Positions 48,601-58,900 of a DNA stretch of 64,000 nucleotides are shown piece after piece. The stretch is from Lucifuga dentata (taxonomy: Eukaryota > Chordata > Actinopteri > Ophidiiformes > Bythitidae), in NCBI GenBank assembly GCA_014773175.1, contig VXCM01002524.1:62001-126000 (forward strand). Reading direction: 5' to 3'. Both the position numbers and the translations under genes were made by a program. The notes below the pieces were generated by a model. The model was not told where the DNA came from. It worked only from the letters and a program-made list of their open reading frames with translations, and made no database searches. Position 1 is the first letter of the stretch. Every line of letters starts with the position of its first letter.

Positions 48601-51600
48601 GAGTTTTGGTTGCTTTCTTCTAGCCTTCCCATTTCACCTGAATGACCAATAGATGACACATCAGGGAGGAAGGAAAACAGCTGCGGACAGGATTTCTTAT
48701 AGTCTTCAGTCAGTCCCGACTCCCCAACTAGATCAGGGCGAGGTGTTTCTGAAGATGCAACCCTAGGAAAATTAAGAGAAGATACAAAGAACATAATTAC
48801 TGATATTAGGATTCATGATATATAGATAGGTATATTTAGCCTATGTGACATTCCACAGTGTCATGTTCCTATTTATTGTCATTTAAGTAACCATAGGAGA
48901 TACATCAGCACACCTTCAGAGATTCCTGCCTTTTTTTCTTGGTTTCTACATTAAGCTGTTCATGCTAAAGCTAATAAAAATGCTAATACAGTTTACTGCA
49001 TTAGCATTTTATTTTTCAAGATGTGATGTGTTACAAATGTCATATTTACAAGTAAAATGTAGGCAGGAGAGAACTCACTGTGAACTGCTGCTATCCAGCA
49101 GGAGGCATTGTTTCCTCTCAGGGACCTGTGAACCCATAATGGACTTGACTGTAACAAAGCGCTCGTATCCATTAAGCATGCGTCGGATCTTTTCCGCTGG
49201 CACATTATGTGTGGTGCGTCTGTACACAAACAAGCAGACAAGAACACAAATGAAATAAATGGCACTGATTGTTGATATTCCACATTAAAAACAGATATAT
49301 CTGTAATGTCTCTGTCTCTCTTACCTCTCCAGTTCTTTGGGCTTGTTCTTCCACCAAGTGTCTGGTTCTTTGAACAGCACCTTATATTTATGCTTCAGCG
49401 CCTTAAACAGAAAAAAAGTTATAGCAGAGCTAAATATCTAGACATCAGTTTTCTTGTTGAGTCTGTAAATCACATCGTGGCTACATTCACATTACAGGTC
49501 TTAATGCTCAATTCTGATTTTTTTAGTCAGATCTAATCTTTTCATTTTGAAGGTTTACATTCATGTTTGTAAGGGTTTCCATTTGTGACACTGGTGTGAA
49601 CACACCTCTGCCCTAAAAGACCACATATGCACACATTTATACAAAAAGCATGATCCATTTATACAAAAAGCATGATCCCCATGCAATCATGAACAAACAA
49701 AAAACGTGGAACAATATAAATGAAACCTTGCTCATCCACTTCTTATGCAATTTGTTTAAAAAATGCTTAGTTCTAATATGTTCCTCTAGTTTATCTTGAA
49801 AGAAAGCTTCTCCACACATTTCTAACAAATTTGGGATCTCCTCGTTTCTCCAATGACTCCTTGCGCTGCTGTAGATATGCTCCATATTTGTTTTTACTGC
49901 GCAGTGCCAACACTTAATGATGACGAAGGTGATATGCAGCAGAGAAGTGAGATGTAAAAAAAGACAAAAAACAAAAAAATGAATTGTGATCTGACGGTTC
50001 ACACAACAATCACATAATCAGAGATCAGATATAAATCAGATCTAGGACCACATATGCAATTGGCCCAAATCTGATATGAAAAAAATCAGATTAGCTTTGT
50101 TCACACTCCTCAGAAAAAAGTAGATGAGTCACATGTAGGCAAAAATGATATCTGGGCAGCATCAGACTATAATGTGAACATAGCACATGTTTCTCTGTGC
50201 TGTGCTTAGACAGCAAAGTTATAAAACTACTTTAACTTTTTAACTACTATATGCTCATGTCACTGTTTGACAAAAGACTCTTAAGAATACATGTTGACAC
50301 TAGACTGCAATAATAATACAGACACGACAAACAAAGTGTAACTGATTTATATTGCTATGATTTCAATGAGAGTTCTATGAAACTCTTCTTCGAGCATAGT
50401 ACTACAGCACAATTAGTGTGCTACAACACAACTAGTTTGGCAGCATTTATTGCAGGCAAGCTGACTGACCTGGACCACATATGGTTTCATTTCCCAGCCC
50501 TGCATGTTGGTATTATCAATGATGATGGGGTTAGCACCATTCTCAAAACTCTCCTTGGCTACAAGATAAAGTTGGCATAAGAGAAACAGCACAACAGAAA
50601 CAAAGCACTTGTTGTGTTACTACAACTGGGGTAAAGAAACAACACTTGGAGGAAAATAGCAATAAACTTTTTTTTTTTTTTTTNTTTTTTTTTTTTTTTG
50701 TTACGACATATTTATTGAATGGACAAGATTTCTGTGCAGCAACCAATGTAATACTTGCCAAGACTGTGTGTATCTGCATGTGTTATTTACCTCGCTTATA
50801 GTTCCACTCATGAGCCTCCCCAAGAGCAGTAGGGTCAAAATGATACTCTCCTTGGCAAGTGAAATAGTCAGCAGTGCTCAATATAACTCCGCCTGGGTTA
50901 TGCTCCAACAAGGCTCTGCACAGACATAAACATAAAGAGTGACGTAACACATGCTTTGATTGCTGCACTCAGTGTCTTTAACTGTTGTGCAATAGTGACC
51001 ATGATAGTGTTGCTAAATGTATAACTCTGCTATCTCCACATAAAGCTGCTTGTGTGGTTAAAATGCCAAGACATCAACTCATCACTTGCTTTGTGATAAG
51101 ATAAGCTTGTTAGTGTCTACTTACTAAACAATCATTGTTTTAAACATATCTAAATTGAACAGAAGCTACTAAACGTGTTAGTAGTTCCTGATAGTTTCAT
51201 GATCAGATTAACACTAGTTGCTGATGTAAATTAACCCACTGGCACGTTAGTGGTCACCCAAATATATAGAAATATACATACATACATACATACACAGGGT
51301 CTCCCAAAAAAATGTATGCACACTTTGAATGATTATAACTCAAACTTTCTTTTTTTTTTTTTTTTTACAGGTGCAACTGATTTGAAGTAATGGCAGAAGG
51401 AAGACTTGTCTTCATTAACTTGGATTCTAAAACCTAAATATATCTTAATAAACATTGTATTTATAATCATTCAGTGTGTATACATTTTTTATACACCCTG
51501 TATATACACTCATTTTGAGATTACCCTTTTCAAGGTGCAAAGGGCAAAATGGTAAAAGACAAGAAAATTTCCTTTAACCTAATCTTTTTGAACTTAATAC

Positions 51601-53903
51601 TTTTACCTTACAACTCATCAGGACTGTTAACATAAACAATCCACATCCATATCTTAAGGTAACTTATCTTAAGGTAACTCTCACCCAACTAGAGTTTTAG
51701 TACACCAACAATCCAAGGATGCTGTAAATGTCTGGTCAGTAACTCTGTGTTTTCTTGTCTTGTTAAGAAGAAAAATGAGTATCATAATGTCTACAAGCCA
51801 CATGTTACTGTTACAGCACATATTTCTTTCTTATTCGGGCTTTTTTGACACGTAACTAAGTCTCCACTCTATCAGCTGTGGTCATGATGCAGCTGAAAAA
51901 CTGTACGACTGAACAACATAATTACTAAAGAGTACAGAATACTGGTCTTTAGGTTGCCCCAATATGCTTACCTAGCCAAAGTTGACTTGCCAGATCCCGG
52001 AGGACCACGTAGCAGTACAAGGACTTTCCCTTCCAAACGAAGCTTATTGTGTGCTGTGGACAGCTGAGGAGCAGCATGCAGCGCCCAGGACTTCGGAATA
52101 GTAGCAGATGGTTTAAGAGGTGCTTGACTGACAGGGCCTGCATTTGGCCACGGAGAAGCACGTCTGACCTTGCTGGCCCAGTTGGAAGGTGTTTGCACCA
52201 CAGGAGTGACGAAACATGGCCCTTCACTCCCATGGACACGAGGGTGGAACACTGGTGCTGCAAGGTTCCAAGATGATGGCATGTATCCAAGTGGCTCCTG
52301 ACTTGCCATACTCACCTTAGATCTTGCCCCTCCTATCTCTTCTGAGGGCTTGACCCCAGCTCTATCTGAAGGAGTGTGTGATGGGTCTTGCTTTTTATAC
52401 ACCTGAAATGCTGATGGACGTCCTGAAGCTGCAAGGTCTAAAGGAGGTTTGGGCTTGTCTGTATCTGTTTCTGTGGTCAGATGAGTGAAGTCCACAACTG
52501 AATGCTGTCCCCCAACTGAATGCTGTCCCCCAATATTTTCTTCTCCACAAACACTGTGCTGGTTAAGTGGAGAGGAGGCCCGAGCTGTTTGCGTCACCAA
52601 ATCTCCTCCTGGGCATGAGTGCTCAGTAGGGTTCCCTCTAGCTCCAGAATCCAAACTGGACTGAAGCAGCTCAGGGAGCATCTGTTGAGGAATAGTTGGA
52701 GATGGGAAAGAGGACAAGAGGGCACCAGCTGCCAAATGCTGGCCTGTAGGGTGTTCTTTATTATCCGATTGTGAGGTCAGTGTCTCCAGCTCCTGATCAA
52801 TTAGCAGGTCCAGATCTCCTGACAGAATGGTGGTGGGGAGAAGGGGAGAGGATAGCTGTGATGGTTTGGAGGGCTGCAAGTTAGGCCCAGGTTCAGAACA
52901 GTGATGGGAGCTGAGGAGTTCTGCAGCAGTACGCTCAAAGCCTGAGGTGTGAGAAGGAAGAGGGGCTGCAACTTCAGCAGCCACAGACAGCTCCAAGAGA
53001 GAGTCCATGGCATTTTCAACTACAAAACAAACAGGGCACAAAGATAGAGAAAGCAAATATTTCAAATTTATTTCAAAGTTTGTTTGTTTTTTTTTCTAAT
53101 TCTATCACTTCTGTCTTGGGAAATGTTCATAGTCATAACTGCATAGTGACAACTCAGGGGCAACTCAGTTTTAAAATAGCTCCACTATCACCTTTGGCCC
53201 TTTACATAATAAATATGACACCGAAGGAAGGCTGGTGCAGTAAAGCCACCTTATAGCGAGAGTCAGATATCGGTATTCATTTCTCACAATCTCTGACAAA
53301 ATATATGTCAATAATATGGAATAGCTATGGATAGATTTATTATGGGTACTAACTTTTATAACTCTATTAAATAGACGCAGTACCAGATGAGCGTATGTGT
53401 GTGCTAGAAAACCAAAAGTTGAATGACTGGCACAGTTTTAGGTGAAGGCTGATGTGTAACTATAACATAATCTTAAAGAATGCATTGCTAACTAGCTACC
53501 CAGCTAGCTGTGAGCTCCAGCAAATAGCATTCCCAAGAGTCTGACAGAGTTGGACTGCTGGACTTCCGTGTTTGGTGCTACCTTTAAAGTCACACTCGGA
53601 CAGCAGGATGTAAATCACTTCAGGGTCCAGGTGGGAGAACATTTCCTGCATGCTTTTGATGATTTTCTCCTTGACGGAGCTGGGCACCGAGGTGCTGGAG
53701 GGAAAGTTGTTCGCCATGTCACCGCCATATACGTGTGGTCGTCGGTAACCTGTGCTGATGTGGCCGAGGCTTCCCTCCTCTGACGGCCCACTCGGGACTC
53801 TGGCTGGGCTGTGGCCGTTTTNGATGTGGCCGAGGCTTCCCTCCTCTGACGGCCCACTCGGGACTCTGGCTGGGCTGTGGCCGTTTTTCTTTCTCCGAGG
53901 CAT
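42615..53903 (-). CDS. n4bp2: NEDD4-binding protein 2 (16 exons)
   Basis: A complete gene of about 1,882 residues as assembled. Exons: 53582-53903, 51972-53019, 50791-50915, 50470-50558, 49325-49401, 49079-49219, 46040-48762, 45857-45942, 45594-45639, 45264-45487, 44968-45092, 44567-44693, 43752-43928, 43091-43259, 42743-42866, 42615-42660; all phases join. The start MPRRKKN matches human MPRRRKN. Domains: CUE ([16 protein letters not shown]) for ubiquitin binding; P-loop kinase-like domain split over exons 2-6 ([14 protein letters not shown], then [29 protein letters not shown]); a long acidic, poorly conserved exon 7; and a C-terminal SMR nuclease-like domain ([22 protein letters not shown]). 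The human protein binds NEDD4/BCL3 and has 5'-polynucleotide kinase and nicking activity. Exon 1 carries a 66-base probable assembly duplication, so the true length is nearer 1,860. Confidence 0.95.
49480..50184. mobile_element. MITE in an n4bp2 intron
   Basis: The ends are inverted: GCTACATTCACATTACAG at the left and CTATAATGTGAACATAGC at the right. Inverted sub-terminal blocks follow (TCAGATC / GATCTGA types, GACCACATATGCA on both sides). The GTTCACA-type terminus resembles hAT-related fish MITEs. There is no transposase. It fills most of the intron 49402-50469. Confidence 0.65.
51295..51500. mobile_element. Mariner-like MITE in an n4bp2 intron
   Basis: Inverted ends of about 40 bases: CAGGGTCTCCCAAAAAAATG...AATGATTATAA at the left, matched by TTATAATCATT...TACATTTTTTATACACCCTG at the right. 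The length of about 206 bp and lack of coding sequence fit a Tc1/mariner-derived MITE. The TA target duplication is not clean. Confidence 0.6.
53757..53887. repeat. n4bp2: Exact 65-bp direct duplication around a single N in n4bp2 exon 1
   Basis: 53757-53821 and 53823-53887 are identical, with the N at 53822 between them. 65 + 1 = 66 bases, so the frame is kept and [18 protein letters not shown] appears twice. The same configuration occurs at 40444-40566. An assembly fault is more likely than a real repeat. Confidence 0.85.
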
Positions 53904-54291
53904 TCCGTGGTAGCAACTGCTGGTCGATCTCATTAGCGGCTACATAGGGCTAACGAAGTAACCATGCAGCTACGATGGGACAGAGAGCCGAAAACATTCT
54001 GCTGAGCGTTGCCATTGGCCAAAGTGAAGCAACTGAAGCTATGATATCTAATAGCACTCCAAGCGGTGGAGGAACCACAGGCTGTATCAATCACACATAG
54101 ACGGCCAGAGTAAGACCGGAAATCCAGACACTGTATGAAAACAAAAGCTTTCCGTGAAACATATGCATATTGTGTATCATAGAGTATACATTTATAAACA
54201 GTGCATGAGTTAGCCAGAACCCTACTTTTCACCTGTAGTCCCTGATCTAGGGCCATAAGACAGGGGGGAAAAAAACAAGAGGGCATTATTT

Positions 54292-54631
54292 CGAGTTTTT
54301 AAACTCCTTTTAAAACTTTAAATTAGCTAGTTTAAAAACTAGTTTTAAGAAAAATAATAAGGGGGAATCACCGCCTTACGTTGTGACTATGCCAGCAGTA
54401 ATGACCTTACCTTATTAAATTTGGAGTTTTTAAAACGCAAAAATAAGGAGAAATAGGGAATCGGAATTAACCATCGGAGTTATCAATAAAGAAAATTGTG
54501 CTTTTAGCGCAAAATCATCGAATTATCATAAGCATGCCGACTTTTAAAACATACAGCATATGGACAAGCGTCCTTTTTTTCGAGTTTTTAAACTGGCAAA
54601 TTTGCGTGTTTTTAAATTTACGAGTTTTAAA
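54292..54631 (+). promoter_or_regulatory. Cluster of CGAGTTTTTAAA motifs
   Basis: CGAGTTTTTAAA occurs at 54292-54303 and 54581-54592. Close variants are GGAGTTTTTAAA near 54423-54434, CGTGTTTTTAAA at 54605-54616 and CGAGTTTTAAA at 54621-54631. A palindromic TTTAAA-rich stretch lies at 54310-54347. The arrangement is irregular, not a tandem array. Function unknown. Confidence 0.55.
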
Positions 54632-55344
54632 TAAAGCTCCCTCGTTGGTTTTCTTGATATTATTACTGTTATTATTATTGTTGTTTGTTGTTGTTGTTGC
54701 TACTACTGGTAGTGGTATGTGAATTTGTAGACGTGCTATGGTTGTTTACAGTACTTCAGTAAATACGGCCTACTGAGCTCTGAGCTGTTTGACTCCCGCC
54801 ACATCTATTTGGAGATGCAGTTCCTCTGTGAGACTGAGGGGGGCGCGCTGCCACCAGCTTTTATACAGACAGCACTGACTGAAGGGACAGAGAGCTTTGT
54901 GCCGAAAACTATACCCAACCTGTGTCAGACCAATGAATTAAAAGGGCCCACTTGAGAGGTAAATACTGATCAGAAAATATTTGACTAATATTCTGAGATT
55001 TTCATCGTAGTTGTACATTTAAAAATATGTTCATTTTGCATTTGTTGGGGCATTGGAAATCATTCGTGGGGGCAAGTTGGTAGTGAGAGGAGGGCTGACG
55101 GCGACGATAGCAGCCCTTCTTTGGCTGTAAACTAGCGGCAATACGAAGCGATGCGTTGAAGTTGAAAAAAGACAGAAACAAGTAAATTAGCTTTATCTTA
55201 AACTTCACAAAGTAGTTGAATTTGTTGGAAACCACGGAGAGTGAGCTAGAGCATGGTTATTATGGCAAAATGATAAGATAGTACACTTCCTCTGTGATTG
55301 TTTCTAGCTGGAGATGTGATGGGTACCTTAATAGTTTGCGGCCT

Positions 55345-55505
55345 AGGCTAGCAAAGTCTGCTAACCATTTAGCTAGCAGGGCTATCTTGATTAGCTCCTT
55401 GCTAGCATCATCTGCTAACGTTACTTCCTTCCCGCAAAATGTTAGCCGCTAACCAATGGTGACTACATTGCAACTAGCTAACTTGCTGATTTGATTCCTG
55501 TATGA
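55345..55505. promoter_or_regulatory. GCTAGC/GCTAAC-rich cluster 5' of pds5a coding exon 1
   Basis: Within 160 bases there are repeated cores: GGCTAGC, GCTAACC, TTAGCTAGC, TTGCTAGC, GCTAACGTTA, TTAGCCGCTAACC, ACTAGCTAAC. Similar cores lie on the other side of the interval, at 53485-53515 and 53930-53955. The density is well above the surrounding sequence. Confidence 0.5.
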
Positions 55506-55902
55506 CAGTAAGACAATAGCTGCAGTCGTTTTGTTTTTAAAATGTCTCTAGTTTAACTTAATGGTTGAAATTCTTTTTTTCTCCACCTAATCTGTGTTTG
55601 ATGTGATTTTTGGGTAAAAGTATGGAGCTGATGTTTAGCTGGGAGTGTTAGCATGCAAGCTAAGAATATGCACAATGATGGTATAATGTTGGCTTGCTAT
55701 GTCAAAAGTTTCTTTGATTAAAATATCCTTAAACATACCGGCACAATCTTATTAATTTAACAATGCAAATTTAATGATTGGCAAATGAGAATGATGGTTA
55801 AAATGAGGTTTTTGGTAAGTGCGGTAGCACGCTTTTGTTGAACTTTTGTTTTCTGACCTATAGAGGCCAGTAGAAGACCGTGTGGATCATACATCTACAA
55901 GC

Positions 55903-58900
55903 ATGGAGTTCCCACAACAGCAGAAACCGACAGGGGACGGAAAGATCGTCTATCCTCCAGGAGTGAAAGAGATCACAGACAAAATCAGCAACGATGAGGT
56001 GGTCAAACGGTTGAAGGTAGGTTGATTTAAGGTAGTTAAGCTGTATTTGCTGCAAGTCCTAACACATATTTTCTTTAAAAATATAAAAGTATCAAACAAC
56101 CCCTGGTATTTATCTCATGCCCTTAAGAAAAATTTAGATCTCAAAATGTGAATGCAAGAAAAGCAAATATTGCACACTGTAGTTAATTTTACTGTGTGGG
56201 AGTGAAGAAAGAAGCTGCATAAAAGATCTGTGTTCATATCTGTGTTTCTATTGACCCGATGAATACACATTTCAGAGACTGTATTTGCATTTAGATCTCA
56301 TGGTTTTCTTTCATTTATGATCATTCCCTTAGTGTGTAAAAGGCCAAATAACAGCTGCCCTAGTTCCAGCCAAATAACCCCATGTCCCAGAGTGATGTCT
56401 TCAGATTGATTGTTTTGTCTGAATAGTCAAAAAAAAATAAAATCCAGAGTGATTCAATTTCCAACCATATACAGCAGATAAAAGCAATAAAGTGTTACAT
56501 GAAGTTAAGCCGATGATTAATGGATTTTTATGTATTTGTGAAGGACTTGTTTTTTTCCTTGATAACTGTCAACGAGTTATTGTTTCAGCAATACTTATAA
56601 AAACGTTATTCATCTTAAAATATGTTTTTATGGAACTGTCATAAGTTAGTTTAACAACTTAAGATAAATAAATTATAAATAACATATTATAGGCAATATA
56701 TTCAAAAGCAGTTTGTATAAAGCATGTAATCCAAATGGAGGCTGTATACAACAATTTTCAATAGAGATTATATTAATGTGATAGTTTGGATTTTGGGCAT
56801 AATGTACGATTTTGACAAGTGTGTAAGCTCACAGTTAGCAGAGCTATTTCTTAGATTGTGAACACTGGTGTGAGAGTTAAACTTTCTAACTCTCAGTATG
56901 TTTACATGCGTGATGTATTCTGAGTATTGTGTATCCTACTTTTAAGGCAATGTGAGTACATGGACTGAATTAATAGAATTCTGCTGTTTGTGGAATATGC
57001 ATGAGATGTTGCATAATTGGAGTATGCAGGGGTTCGCCGGATGAGGAAATGCATGCAGAGGTGGCTTAGTTTGATTATGACATTTACATGCCAGAATAAA
57101 TTGATTTACAATTGCATAATCTAGGAGTAAGTTTACTCCAATTTATGCTGATTTCAATCTAATTAAAGGACAATTTTACATATTTGAGCCTAATATATTC
57201 TATTTTCATACACTTAACATTACTGACAATCATTTCCCAAAGCTCCTTGATACTTGAAACATTCTTGGGATAGGTGATCCATCATCACAAACAAGACGTG
57301 TATTTTTGAAGTTATGTAATTTTAGCATTAAAAGCGTGGAGTAATGTATGTCTCTGTAATATAGTCCCAAAAGAAGCCCTGTGTTTACTGAAAAATTTAA
57401 ATGGCCTTGACTTCATAAGACTGTGTAACTATTAGGAGATGAAACATCAATTTTTAAGGTGGGTGTATTGCTTGAATATTTAATTTTGAAAGATTAAGAG
57501 ATTTTGCAAAATATCAGGAAAGCTGAAATACAGTTTTATCCTTTGAGAAATGGTGTTGTCAGTAACATAACGTATGAAAATTGAATATATTCGGCTCAAA
57601 CAAGCAAAATGGCCGATATGGTCCTTTAGGGTATATACATGATATTTGAAAAAAACATAAAAAACAAAAAATGATTTATTGAATTAATCAAAGTATAATC
57701 AAATTTTTAACGTGCATGTAAATATACAGTTTTCCCCAATGCTTCAAACCCAGATGCAGAGTTGACACATGTTTGCAGAGATCCTGTGACTCTGCTTAAT
57801 CACATCATTGTCTACGCTAATATTGAAGTGGCTTCCTGTTGTTTTTGGACACTTTTATGACTAGCATTGGCCTATAAAGCAAGTTGCCCTTGGGCTTCAT
57901 AAGTAGATTAAATGTGTCATAGATGGTTGTTCATGAATTGGGCTGTGCAGGTAAATTCTGTTAGACACATTAACTCTGTTGCTGTTGAGACCTGTAGAGG
58001 CAGACAATAATTCCATATGCAAAGATCTGATCTGTAGTTTGATGGAAGAGCATCACCGCAGCAGGAAATGTATTTAATAAGGATGACGTTCTTGTTATTT
58101 TGCTGTATTGTAAGTCCAGTCCCAGTCTACATTGAATGTATGAGAAAAGATCTGCAGTTGATTATCATGGTGTTTTCAGCTGTAACCATCCACTAGAATA
58201 AGTCACTTTGTTGCTTCTTTTTTACATTTGGTCCAAAATGTATCAAGAAGTTTCGCTGCAGATATATCACACGCTAGGCACAGTTGCAAAGTGTGTGTAT
58301 GAGCCTGATTGCTGCATCATTATGAGTTCAGCTCTGTTCTGCCAACGCTGCTCACAGCAGTTCCACTACTGTAGAAACAAGTTTACCATCAAGCTAGTTG
58401 CAGTTTCTCACAAAATTTGCGGTTTTATTCCTGTTAAAATAATCTGTCCTAATTTTGGGACCAAATATTGGTCCGCAATTAGTCACAATCTTAAATCATC
58501 CAACTTTGAACTCAACTCACATACATATTTGAAGAGTCTGTCTTAATGATGAATGTCAGCATTGTTTGTGTGATCCTAATGTAAAATAAGCCTGTTTTTC
58601 TGCTGCATTTACAAACATTGCTGGTATAAACAATCTTTTAACGTGACCAGAAACTCAATAACTATGACTGAGTTGTTGTCTTCTCCTAGTTCTTGAATTA
58701 AAATCTTGGCTAATCAAAGCAGCATCCAGTCACATGCTTTAATTTTTAGGTGGAAAACAGTTTTAGTGTATTCCACCTTGTGTTATTTTACAATGTACTT
58801 AGGAATTTTTCCAGTCAGTATCCATTCACATTCAATTAACCATCAATTTCTGGTGTGACTGCATTAAGAAGGGATTTTGGGTCTTTTAATGATTACTTTT

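Larger units (their letters stand above)
53904..55902. promoter_or_regulatory. Divergent n4bp2/pds5a promoter interval
   Basis: n4bp2 runs leftward from 53903 and pds5a coding starts rightward at 55903, so the two share this 2-kb interval, as in human 4p14. 53500-54120 and 54740-55150 are richer in CpG than the flanks. A plausible noncoding pds5a first exon ends at 54958 (CTTGAGAG/GTAAAT), but this is unproven. A repeated 12-base motif and a GCTAGC/GCTAAC cluster are listed separately. Confidence 0.6.

Noticed and set aside
53904..53933. Extension of n4bp2 upstream to MRSTSSCYHG
   Set aside because: The second Met gives MPRRKKN, which matches the human N-terminus MPRRRKN, so the upstream Met is treated as 5' UTR.
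58208..58546. 112-codon frame in pds5a intron 1
   Set aside because: It has scattered cysteines without a recognisable pattern, no supporting signals and lies deep in an intron.
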